DNA from: Antilocapra americana
Lineage: Eukaryota; Chordata; Mammalia; Artiodactyla; Antilocapridae
Length of the DNA stretch: 64,000 bases
Assembly: GCA_007570785.1 (NCBI GenBank)
Contig: ML662442.1
Coordinates: forward strand, 33,837,909 to 33,901,908
Direction of reading: 5' to 3'
The translations under genes and the position numbers were made by a program. Positions 53,898 to 64,000 of this stretch are shown here, one piece after another. Numbering within the stretch: position 1 is the stretch's first letter; every line of letters begins with the position of its first letter. Below the pieces are notes generated by a model. The model made no database searches. It saw nothing but the letters and a program-made list of their open reading frames with translations, and was not told the origin of the DNA.

Positions 53898-54895
53898 ACG
53901 TACAGTTTATGCCCCTCTCCCCCCCAAAAATAGAGAGACCAAAGATTGCCTGTGCCAGAGCCTAATCATGAGAGAAAAGCCGCAGTGTAATTTGAACATG
54001 AAAAGTGTTACATAATCATTAGTTATAACAAGATTGGAGTAATGAAGGATTCTCTACTGAAAAATAAGGAGACTGTTAAAGGGGGGAAAAGCCGGTAAAA
54101 TACAACAGATACAAGGAGAGGCCATTGTCCCTGAGAGTGTCCCAAGATGAGCCCAGCACCTGACCCAAGACTGAAACCCAGATTCTGCAGAGGACACGTC
54201 TGTGGCTCTCTGGCTGGCAGAGAAATCACTGGGGGTTGCATGGACGGGACTTGCTGGAAACCCACCCTCCCCAACAGTTGCTAGAAATTCTCCTTCTAAG
54301 GTGGTAATGAGATGCTGCTGCCCATTGTGTGATGGGTCCACGTGCCAGAGAACTGACTGGTGATGCAGGAGCCAGGTGCCCAAGACGCCATTCACGCTGC
54401 AAGAACCTGAGGAGAAGAGCACCCTGGAGCCAGAGGAGCTCCTCCTCCTCCAGCACCTTTTATTGACAGCTTGGTATTGTGCCAGCTGGCAAAGTAGACA
54501 CTTTTAAAAGTCAACTCTAGCATCGTGGCGCAGGCAATAAAGGATCTCTTTGGAACTGAGAGGAAGCAAACTCATCACTGGCCTGATCTTCCCAAAAGAC
54601 CCTGGCACGCGCTCTTCTTTGTAATGGAGTCGTAGCAAAACTCGTTTTAGAGCGCTTGCTGAAGCCAGGTAGCATTGGAGTAGCTGTAACTACTTAACAC
54701 TTAGTAAAGCCGTATAAGGTAGTGTGATGACCGCTTGCTATTTTTGTGCCTTGGACAAGTTTCCTGAGCTCTGAGCCTCAGTTTTCTCATTTATAAGACG
54801 GAAATAATACCGATTTCAGATAGATATAAAGGTTAAATAGATAGAAGTTTATCTCTGGTCCTTCTTAAAACCACTAATACATTTTTTTTGTTTCT
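53898..54895. other. Intergenic, moderately GC-rich, with MIR
   Basis: No gene recognised. Overlapping minus-strand frames at 54023-54456 (76-122 codons) have no known motif. MIR at 54740-54850. Confidence 0.4.
54740..54850 (+). mobile_element. MIR SINE fragment
   Basis: gtgccttggacaagtttcctgagctctgagcctcagttttctcatttataagacgg: MIR core. Confidence 0.72.
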
Positions 54896-55097
54896 CAGAT
54901 GCTCGGTCATGTCCCACTCTGCAACCCCATGGACTGTAGCCTACCTGGCTCCTCTGTCCTTGAGATTCAGCAAGTAAGAATACTGGAGTGGGGTGCCATT
55001 TCCTCCTCCAAGGGATCTTCCTGACTTAAGGATTGAACCCACATCTCTTATATCTCCTGCATTGGCAGACAGATTCTTTATCACTAGCGCCACCTGG
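54896..55097 (-). mobile_element. Bov-tA SINE
   Basis: Reverse complement; tRNA part at right (cagattctttatcactagcgccacctgg). Confidence 0.88.
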
Positions 55098-55719
55098 AAA
55101 TAATATATAAAATTATTATATTATAGCACCCAATAATATATAAAAAGGAGCAAAAACTAACTCCAAAAGGAGAATGGAAGTGGATATCACAGCAATAAAA
55201 AAGAAAAATGATCATTTTGGAAAGTGGTGACTGGAACCAGCTCCTACAAGGATGACAGTCAGGAAGCAGTGAACTCCAGAAAGGCTTAGAATGGGAAGCA
55301 TCACTGAAAGCTGCAGTGCTGAATGAGAATGAAAATGGGAAGATTGTGATGTCTTCAAGAGGACCAGCTTGATCTCCCTAGCCTGAGAAGCCCGACAGGC
55401 ACCCTTGTCCTCCACCCCAACAGAAGCAGTTTGCCCTCTACAAAGCTGGACCAGATTGGCTCTGGGCTCGAAACAGAAGACCTGAGGTGACACCTTGAGA
55501 AAATAAAAGCCTTAATGCTGAACTGTGAGACCCACTGTCTCAGTATAGATCTCCTCATAATTCTTGGAGAGCATTGAGCTTGCTAAATTTGTATTTGTAG
55601 ATTCATGTATTTCAGCAAGTTTGAAAAGGCCAACAAAACTGGCAGTTTTAGTTCGGCTGACTAAGAGAAAGAGAATGCATAAATAACTAAAATCAGCCAT
55701 GTAAGTGCAGACATTGCTA
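55098..55719. other. Intergenic sequence
   Basis: Nothing recognised; short antisense open frames only. Confidence 0.4.
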
Positions 55720-56550
55720 ACAAACTTACAGAAATAAAAAGAATTGTAAGAGAATACTGTGAAGAATCATATGCCAACAATTTAGTAAAGTAGAAGGTAT
55801 GGAGAAATTCCTAGAAATACACAAATTATCAAATCTGACTTAGACAGAAAATCTCAATAGATATAGCAGATAAAGGGGGTTGAGTCAGTTAAACAACAAA
55901 CAACAACAACCCAAACTCCCTACAAAGAAAAGTCCAGGACCAGATGACTTCACTGGCAAATCCCACCAAACATTTCAAGAAGAATTAATGCCTATACTTC
56001 TCAAACTCTTCCAAAAAATAGGAAGGAGCACACTATCTCATCCTTTGAAGCCAGTCTTTCCCTAAAACCAAAACCAGACGAAGATACAAGAAAAAACTAC
56101 AGACAAGTGTGTGTATATATATATATGTTTATGTGTTAGTTATATATATATTATATAATTATATATTAGTCTGTATTGTGTGTATATATATATGTATAGT
56201 GAAATATAGGAATGCAGTACTAATACAATGTGGATGAACTCTGAAAACATTACACTGAGTGAAAGAAGCCTGATACACAGGATCACAGATTGTATGATTC
56301 CATTTATATGAAATATCAAGAATAGGTAAATTGTTAGATAATGCAAATTTGTGGTTACTAGGGTAGAGGGGGAATTTGGAAGTAAGTGCTTAATAGGTAT
56401 GAGATTTCCTTTGGAGGTGATGAAAATGTTGCTAGAACTAGATCGAAGTGATGGTTGTACAACATTGCAAATGCACTAAATGCCGCTAAACTGTTTGCTT
56501 TAAAATGCTCAATTCTATGTTATGTGAATTTTGTCTCCAAAAAAAAAAAT
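55720..56550 (+). mobile_element. Older L1, rearranged (ORF2 piece plus 3' UTR)
   Basis: The frame 55880-56065 reads [20 protein letters not shown], an L1 ORF2 stretch. After a (TA)-rich patch the sequence resumes in L1 3' UTR (gaatgcagtactaatacaatgtgg to ttttgtctccaaaaaaaa). The intervening ORF2 part is deleted. Confidence 0.75.
56106..56200 (+). repeat. (TA)/(TG)-rich low-complexity patch
   Basis: Interrupted tatata/gtgtgt tracts at the L1 junction. Confidence 0.8.
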
Positions 56551-56579
56551 GTACATGTTTCTGTTAGGCTCTCTTCTGA

Positions 56580-57250
56580 ATATTTCTTGTAGTGTTCACA
56601 GTACTGGCCCTAAATCTAATCTAATCTACCTTCTAATCTCATGAAAGAGACAGCATTAGATAAACCAACAAGCAGACAGTTGTGTGGTTATGATTGTGGT
56701 CAGTGCCAGATACAAGACAAGAAGGTGTGACATAAAGAGAATACTGAGGAAATTGAATTAGATTGGAATGTGAGGGATAGAGGTTGTCAGGAAAGGCTAT
56801 CTAAGGAAGTAACTTTTCAGTTGGGAGCTAAAGAATGAGTAGGAAGGACTTGCCTGGTGGTCCAATGGTTAAGAATCTGCCTCCCTGCAAGGGAAGCAGG
56901 TCCCATCCCTAGTCAGGGAACTAAGAAGCCACATGCTGCAGGGCAACTAAGCCCTCGAACACAACTAGAGAAGCCTGCTTGCTGCAAGGAAGACCCAGAG
57001 CAGCGCCTCCCCCCTTAAAAAAAGGAAGAAAGAAACAACTTGGTAAATGAACTATACTTCAGTATAAAATGAAAATTAAATTGAATTTAAAAATAAATAC
57101 TGAATAGCAAGTGTCCTAGTGAGGAGTTGGGTATTACAGACTCCAGACAGAGAAGGTAGCATGCCTAGTGTCCTGCAGCAGAAAAGTGTTTGTACACGTG
57201 AGAAAGGGAAAGAATGACCCAACGTAGGCCCAGTGAGTGCCCTGAGTGAC
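56580..57250 (+). repeat. Ancient interspersed repeat split by a CHR SINE
   Basis: ggttgtcaggaaaggctatctaaggaag...gggagctaaagaatgag before the SINE and gagaaggtagcatgcctagtgtcctgcagc after it resemble one old mammalian repeat. Family not assigned. Confidence 0.4.
56846..57017 (+). mobile_element. CHR-type SINE
   Basis: ggacttgcctggtggtccaatgg head; ccctagtcagggaactaagaagccacatgc; gaagacccagagcagcgcc. Confidence 0.87.
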
Positions 57251-57714
57251 CTCAGTCAGTCCCTTCAGGAGCACAAGAGTTGCTCAGCGCTGTGTGGACA
57301 CCCTTCAGTCTGCTCAGACTCTGACAATCCACTTCAAGGCTCCTGGAGTTGTAGGTAATTTCCTTGACTCTGCCCTGTCTAATAATTTTTCAAATCAATT
57401 TTTTTTCAGAAAGAGAGGGTAACAAAAAGGAAGAAGGGGAACAAAAGATCAAAATCAGAGTCTTGTCTCTGCCACTATTAGTGCTTAATTTAAGGTAAGT
57501 TATTTACTGTCATTATTCCATAATTAATTCATTGGCTAATTAATTATTTTGTGGTGGGGGGGGAGATGTCCTGTGGTCAGTAAATTAGAGAAATGTATGT
57601 TGATTGGCTGGACACTTTCTAATCTTTGCATATATTCCTCTTTCCATTTCTTGTATTCAATCCATTGGCTTTTGTTTCTTCCTTCATAATAGCTTTCACT
57701 TGTATCTATTTAAA

Positions 57715-57902
57715 AATCATACATTACCATTATATACTAGGCATTTTAAAACTATAATTTAGTCCTCACAAGAATTATATGTTATTTCACATTCATTTTC
57801 TAAGTAGAGAAACTGAAGTTTAGAGAGGTTGGGTATCTTGCTTGGGGTCACAGAGCTCATACATGATTGAGCTCTGATTCGAAGCCAGTCCTTTTTAACT
57901 CT
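57715..57902 (-). mobile_element. MIR SINE
   Basis: agagaaactgaagtttagagaggttgggtatcttgcttggggtcacagagc...ttcgaagccagtcc, reverse-complement MIR. Confidence 0.8.
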
Positions 57903-59634
57903 GAAGGCTGTGGTTTTCCCGGGAGCACGGGCTATTTTCTTTCCATTCTACTGCCGTAACTTCCTCATTTTCCCTATGAACAACAGCAGTGGCCTGGTTT
58001 GCCTTACTTCCCTCCATCCTCTTTCTGCTGCAACCTACACTGTCCCACAGTCTACCCTGCCACCAGGTTAATGTCTCTTAAACACATATAACCCCAAAAT
58101 CAAGGTCCCAAAAAACTTTTGATTGAATCTGGCAGAGGAAAGAGCTGAGGTTCCACTGGCTTCATAGAACTTTAGCTGAAGGGAAAATTTTTCAGAGGAA
58201 AAAAGATGATAAATTATTAGAAGAAAATGAGACCGTTAAAACCTTCCAGAGTACTTGAAAACAAGCCCTCGGGTCAGGTGGGATCTGGAGAGGCACAGGA
58301 CGTGCTGAAGGGACGAGCCAGTGGACTGGGTATCAGCCTGCTCTCTCCTCTGTTCCTCTCCCCACCATGAGGAGGTGGGTCCCTCTCCACTGCACAGGAG
58401 ACCAGGTCTGGGAAACCTACCAACAACCCAGCATGGAAACTGCAAAAGGAAACTGATGTTTTGATTAAGCAAATATTTGAAATTATTTCATTCCAAAGAA
58501 AAATATCCCAATTAAAGTGCCAAGCATTGAGTATTCACAAACAGAAAACAGATGCAACATGTGTTCAGTTTGAAACCGACTTGGGAATAACTCTCCCGAA
58601 ACTGAATGTGGACATATTTACACAACATAATTCATAACAGAGCTCTGGAAGGGTTTCTAAGAGGAGACAAAGGAGTACTATACACACATTTAGCTATCCC
58701 TGGAGTATGAGCATGTACCAAATGTAATAAATATATGTCCGCTATTTAGCTCTGCAATTTCCACATGTTTTTTAAGTGACTGCATTACTGATTACATAAG
58801 ACACTAAAATCTTTTTAGAAATATGTATAATGGTAATGTTTTTAGAACCGAATTATAAGAATAATTAACCATTGGAAAATTTTTTTTTTTTCTACTTCTC
58901 AAGTTCAATGCTATCCTAAGAAAAAAATTCTTCCTGATTTGGAAAATGAACTTGGAGCCAAGATTTACTTTCTCTTAGGAAGGAAACTTCAATAAAGATT
59001 TTTCATCTTTTGATCCTCTTAGGAAAATGAGGTTTATCACTCTTCAGAAAACAAAATTCTTGATGTTTTCTTGCATTCCTTTTACACAAGCATTGAAGTA
59101 TTTTTGAAGTGCAAAAACAGAATGATAGTTTTTTAAATGGCTAACTTTTAGCCAACCTTCCATCCAAGTGAATCAAAAAGTTTTAAATCCATAAAATACT
59201 CCCACATGTTTCTAACTAGAAAGATGATGGCAGATACCAAATTGTAACCTTTTACAGTCAATACTGTCTCAGTGTTTTGCATGTATTTTTTTGTTTTGTT
59301 ATTTTTTTATTTCAACAAATGACAGTTCTCACATTTTGAATGTGTTGTTTCAGCAACAGTTCTCAACATTCAAAATAAATTTATATAGACTCTATTCAAC
59401 AAATGTATATTGAGTACTCCCAATGTATGAAAAATTATACTCTGCTGTTAGCTTTCCATTTGGATTAGACTTTTATATTGGTTCATTTATGTGTTAATTT
59501 TATTGACTGATTCTGACTGAAAATAATTTTCCATCCAGTGAAATTTTAAATTGTCAATCCTATTAAAAAGGTAGAAGAAGATTAAATCTAAGTAAAATTA
59601 GAAATATATAGCATATAGTAAGCATATGATGTCA
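57903..59634. other. Intergenic sequence
   Basis: 1.7 kb, AT-rich, nothing recognised beyond short A/T runs. Confidence 0.45.
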
Positions 59635-59635
59635 G

Positions 59636-59842
59636 GGCTTCCGTGGTGGCTCAACAGTAAAGAACTAGCCTGCAATGTGGGAGACCTCAGTTCGATCACT
59701 GAGTTGGGAAGATCCCCTGGAAGAGAGCATGGCAACCCACTCCAGTATTCTTGCCTGGAGAATCCCCATGGACAGAGGAGCCTGGCGGGCTACAGTCCAC
59801 GGGGTAGCAAAGAGTCGGACATGACTGAGCGACTAAACACAT
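59636..59842 (+). mobile_element. Bov-tA SINE, complete
   Basis: gggcttccgtggtggctcaacag head through ccagtattcttgcctggag to tail agtcggacatgactgagcgac. Confidence 0.94.
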
Positions 59843-60269
59843 ATGGTGTAAGACTTGCAATGTAAACTTGTGCGGACACCTAAGATAGTAACATGCTTGG
59901 CCCTAATCGCTCCTCCCCCACTTTCTCTCCTCCAGGTCCACACTTTGCAGGGTCTCTTCCATTCTCTCCCGCAGCAGGCATGCCTCTGTTGACTTATTTA
60001 GGTTGAATTCGTTCTCTACCCTGGGCTTGGTCATTTGAATTGCTTTGGTTAATAGAATGAAGCCGTCAGTAGTTTGCTAGCTCCAAGACTAGGCCTCTAA
60101 AGATTTTTCCACTTTATCTCTTGTGTTCCTCCCTTCCCTGGGCGGGACATGCCCAGGGCCAGCAACAGGTCCCAGAAGTAAGAATTTAGACAGGGAGGGT
60201 GGGTTGCCCCAGGCAACTCGTCAGACAGTTCTCTTGTACCTGGAGCCCAGCTCTTATCTGCTATGTTAC

Positions 60270-60640
60270 TTTTCAGGACTGTCAAGACAAAGTACCACAG
60301 ACCAGGCCTTGTAAACAATGTAGATCTATTTTCCCACAGTTCTAGGGGCTGTGTCTGCAGTCAGGGGCTGGTAGGGTTGGTTTCTTCTGGTCTCTCTTCT
60401 GGCCTTTTACGCAAGTCTTCAAGGTGACATGGTGTTCTATCTCTATGTGTGTCTATGTCCAAATCTCCTCTTCTTGTTAGGACAGCAACAGAATTGGAAT
60501 AGGGCCTGCCATAATGACCTAATTTTAACTTGATTAATTCTTTAAAGGCACTGTCTCCAAATACAGTCACATTCTGAGGTACTAGGGGTTAGGATTTCAA
60601 ACTATGCAGTTTTGGAGGACACAGTTCAGCCCATAACGTT
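60270..60640 (+). repeat. Old mammalian interspersed repeat, class not assigned
   Basis: aagacaaagtaccacagacc ... ttcccacagttctaggggctg ... gcactgtctccaaatacagtcacattctgaggtact ... acagttcagcccataac. The pattern is very common in mammals; I cannot name the family with certainty. Confidence 0.6.
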
Positions 60641-60896
60641 GGCCAAACTTAGTCTAGATCAAGCAGCCCAACAGACTCAGGTGCTATAATAATAGATTAG
60701 CAGTTTAAGGCACTAAGTTTTGAAGTAGTTTGTAACAAAACATTAACTAATCAATTTGGGTAATTTAAAAATATTTTCTTTAAGAGAGACACTACATATT
60801 CTTTTAAACTAGTGTTTTTGACTATAGAGTAATACTTTTCCATCATTTAAAAACAGAAAATATAGTAATATTTAAAATATAAAAACAAATATCTAG

Positions 60897-61020
60897 GGAC
60901 TTCCATAGGACTTCTGTGGCGGTCCATTGGTCATGACTGTATGCTCCCAATGCAGGAGGCACAGGCTGGACCCTGGTTGGGGAACTAAGATCCTGCATGC
61001 AATGCAGATCAGCCAAATAT
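60897..61020 (+). mobile_element. CHR-type SINE
   Basis: gggacttccatagg..., then ggcggtccattggtcatgac, ggttggggaactaagatcctgc; a short duplication of acttc(c/t) lies in the head. Confidence 0.82.
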
Positions 61021-61390
61021 ATATACGTATCACTTAAAAGGTATCCCTCCCCTCTGCCATCCTGAAAGGAAATTATTTCCTATTTACGAACATACATTCA
61101 TACATATTTTTCCACTAACAGTCATACGTATTTTTATCAAAAAACGTATTCTATCATACATACTTTAAACCGCTTTTATTAATAAAAATTTTTTTCCAAG
61201 GATAGCATTGTTAATAAATAAAGAGCTCTATCATAATTTGAATGACTACATAGTATACCATTTTATCAATTTCCATAATTTAGTTACTAACTTCTTGAGT
61301 TTTTTTTTAATTAATTAATTAATTTTTTTCTTTACATTATCGTGTTGGTTTTGCACTAACTTCTTGTTGACTATTATATAAATTGTACGT

Positions 61391-61510
61391 GGAGAAGGAA
61401 AGAACAACCTACTCCAGTATTCTTGCCTGGAGAATCCCATGGACAAAGGAGCCTGGCAGGCTATAGTCCATGGAGTCGCAAGAGTCGGGCACAACTTAGC
61501 AACTAAACCA
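61391..61510 (+). mobile_element. BovA SINE, single unit
   Basis: ggagaaggaaagaacaacctactcc ... gccatgg-type middle ... gagtcgggcacaacttagcaac. Confidence 0.9.
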
Positions 61511-61744
61511 CCACATAAAGTGTACTCATTTTTCATGATTTTTATTTTTCCACTAAAAAGAAAAAGATGTAATATTTCTTTCTAAAATCCTCTGGAATCC
61601 AGGATTGAAAACACAAGATACATGTAGAGACTATTATTGCTAACTCTAGTTTATTGTAAGATTTAATTTCTGCCAGTTTTACATAGATTTCTGCCAACTT
61701 TACCTTGGTGTAAAGGTAGGTGGATTAAAATGAGAATTATGATA

Positions 61745-62000
61745 ACAAACAAAGAGGGGATATCCGGAGACACATAACCGGTTCACTTTGCTGCGCAGTA
61801 GGAAGCAGCATAGCACTGTATAGCGGCCATACCCCTGCTGCTGCTATTGGTCCCTCAGTCGTGTCCAGCTCTTGGTGATCCAAGGGGCTGTAGCCCGCCA
61901 GGCTTCTCTCTCCGTGGGATTTCCCAGGCAAGAATACTAGAGTGGGTTGCCATTTCCTCCTCCAACTGTACTCCAATAAAAATTAACTTTAAAAAAGAAT
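61745..62000 (+). mobile_element. L1 3' tail interrupted by a BovA SINE
   Basis: agacacataaccggttcactttgctgcgcag before, and ctgtactccaataaaaattaac after, the SINE at 61837-61964: one L1 tail split in two. Confidence 0.83.
61837..61964 (-). mobile_element. BovA SINE nested in L1 tail
   Basis: gctgctgctattggtccctcagtcgtgtccagc ... ttcccaggcaagaatactagagtgggttgcc. Confidence 0.88.
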
Positions 62001-62357
62001 GGTGGTTTCTTTTAAGCAGAGCTGATGGTTTCATTTCATGAAGCGTGAATCCAATCAGAATCTCCTCAGTTATCTACAAAGTGTGTGAAGCTGGCCTGTG
62101 CACTCCAGAAATGAAGCAGACACCAATGTGGCTTCAAATATCTTCCCACCTAGCAGGGGGAACAGACGGGGGGGCTGCACAGTTGACCCTGAGGAATCGC
62201 CACCTTAAGTCCACAAGGTTGCATATGGAATGGGGAAGTAAGTTAGGAAGTAAATAAACGTAAATTTGCGAAAGAAGTATGTTTGCCAATGTTATAATTG
62301 ATAAAATACACTTCTTCTTAAGAACACTGCTTTTCTTTCTTTAAAAATTTTTTTTTT

Positions 62358-62529
62358 TCTTATTTGGCTGTGCCAGGTCTTAGTTGCAGGACTAAAGAGC
62401 TTTGATCTTGATTGCAGCATTTGAACTCTGAGTTGTGGCATGTGGGATCTAGTTCCCTGACCAGGGATCCAGCCTGGACCCCCGGCACTGGGAGTGCAGT
62501 CTTCGCCACTGGACCACCAGGGAAGTCCC
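62358..62529 (-). mobile_element. CHR-type SINE
   Basis: Reverse complement: ttggctgtgccaggtcttagttgc ... gatctagttccctgaccaggg ... actggaccaccagggaagtccc. Confidence 0.87.
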
Positions 62530-64000
62530 TGCTTTTCTTCTTGATTGTTCTTTCAGAATAACTATAAATTATAGTTTCCCTTACACCTGGGTAAATTTAA
62601 CAGCCCTCTATCTCTCTAAGGAAGAACCTCCCAGGTGATTATTTCCTTCGAAGTCCCAGGGTGCTTACTTTGTCCCTGGAGCTATGGCCAGCCACCTGTT
62701 AGTTGCCATTCTGCTTTCTTTCCTGCCTCCCTCTCAGCCAGCCTGGCCACAACAGGAGGTCAACACTGATCCGACAAGAACCCTTCCACTTCTGACCCAC
62801 AGAGGTGCCGGGTGGTGCTAAACTGTTGGTGCCATTTATTCCCTGCTTTGGGGACCCCTCCTCGGTGGTGACTGGGCACCAGAGGATCTTTACTTCTGGA
62901 GAGTGTGGTGGTGGTATGCTTGTAGCGTTTCTCCTCCAGGAAGCAAGGTGCTCGTTGTAAGTAATGTTCCACACAGAAGTGTTTTTCTCTGCAAAGTCAA
63001 GAGCTTCCTTGGAGGGAACAATGCTTTTATCTAAACCCACTGTTTGAATTTAGGTTAATTTGATACAGAAATTGTACAAAAGCCACGCCAGCCTACTTTC
63101 TTCACTTCTGTCAGTAAATTTAGAAAGCACAGATTAGTGTAGCTATTTTGAGCTTTATTTCATTTAATGCTTTTAGCAATGCTATATGTTTTTAATATCA
63201 GGATTCTAGAGAAAAAATATGCCATCTGATCATGTAAATAATAAATACATTTACTGTAAATTTACTTGCTTTGGATACACTTGGTCAAAGGTCTGGGATT
63301 ATATAATGATGAGATTGGGGACTAACAGGTGTACATATATTCAATCAAGATGAAAAGGTCTGGGTCAAGGAGGAGATTAGACTTTATACTAAAGGATTTG
63401 TTAACAGAGGAAATATGAGAAGTGGAAGATAAGGCTAGAGTCATTATAACAGCAGCAATAATAATAGCAACATTAATGATAATTACAACAACTATAGTTT
63501 ATCGAAAGGTTCCTATTGCCAAGCATCAACCTAAGCATGTCATGTACTTACACTGTTTCTTCTCCACAGCATTATAGAGATGAATATTATTATTATCATT
63601 ATTATTTCCATTTTTCAGATCAGGAGATTGAGGCACAAAGTGATTAAGTGACTTGATCATCACCTTAAAGGTAAGAAGCTACAGAACTGGGATTTTTACC
63701 ACTCTTGGGCTTTTCATTATAGCCGTATACAACTTATGATCATCTTTCACTGTTCTGTACTGTGCAAGTTATTATTATCCATACTTTTATAATAACTATA
63801 AACACTGAAGTGGGGAGAAAACTGCTCAAGTCTTGAGAAACACTATTGCAGGGAGCTAAGACACAGGCCTCACGATGGGCTGCATTATACCTACTATAGT
63901 CATTGCCAAATATCCTCGTCTAGATCTTTCCAAACACAAGATAAAATAGTACTTTTCAGGAATTGCTTTGAGACTTTTGCACAAAGTTTCCTACTGACAA
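62530..64000. other. Intergenic sequence with a MIR
   Basis: 62640-63060 is moderately GC-rich and carries a 113-codon minus-strand frame (62699-63040) with no recognised motif, probably chance. The MIR lies at 63445-63700. The window ends in unannotated sequence. Confidence 0.45.
63445..63700 (-). mobile_element. MIR SINE
   Basis: gccaagcatcaacctaagcatgtcatgtac ... ttccatttttcagatcaggagattgaggcac ... gattaagtgacttgatc, reverse-complement MIR. Confidence 0.78.

Noticed and set aside
54023..54456. Overlapping minus-strand frames as a small gene
   Set aside because: Three overlapping frames, none with a recognisable domain, start context or exon structure.
62699..63040. 113-codon minus-strand frame with two possible N-glycosylation motifs
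   Set aside because: No signal peptide or known domain; could be chance in a GC-richer patch.
1..64000. CRISPR arrays, operons, phage or bacterial systems
   Set aside because: The window is vertebrate nuclear DNA; repeats are SINE/LINE/DNA transposons and microsatellites, not spaced direct repeats.

Overview
The window is nuclear DNA from a ruminant, almost certainly a bovid (cattle, buffalo, yak, sheep or goat). The evidence is dense Bov-tA, BOVA2 and CHR-type tRNA-derived SINEs, several BovB (RTE) LINE copies and ruminant-type L1 tails, together with a vertebrate CpG-island promoter and split coding exons. The species cannot be fixed by eye.

There is one protein-coding gene: HDAC2 (class I histone deacetylase 2) on the + strand. 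All 14 coding exons were located, from the ATG at 14654 to the TGA at 47813. They join in phase to 1467 nt, i.e. 488 codons plus stop, with GT-AG boundaries at every intron. The catalytic histidines, zinc ligands, catalytic tyrosine, inositol-phosphate contacts and acidic serine-containing tail are all present, so the gene looks intact.

Layout. 1-13.9 kb is intergenic: SINEs, a Tigger1-like DNA transposon relic beside a 5'-truncated BovB, an internally deleted L1 carrying a nested Bov-tA/BovB insertion, MER5A and MIR relics, and an unassigned segment around 6.3-8.1 kb. 13.9-15.3 kb is the HDAC2 CpG island with exon 1; its 5' leader carries a (CAG)11 tract in a frame that is open into the start codon. 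14.7-24.6 kb is intron 1, rich in retroposons. 24.6-47.8 kb holds exons 2-14; intron 6 contains a nearly complete but broken sense-strand BovB and two Tigger-family relics, and intron 8 contains an antisense L1 and a 404-bp solo LTR with a perfect 6-bp target duplication. 47.8-64 kb is the 3' UTR and downstream intergenic sequence with more SINEs, L1 pieces and MIRs.

No operon-like or novel multigene system is visible. The points worth a second look are the CAG tract in an open frame upstream of HDAC2, the long intronic BovB, the solo LTR, several nested insertions that can be dated relative to each other, and an unclassified low-repeat segment upstream of the gene.
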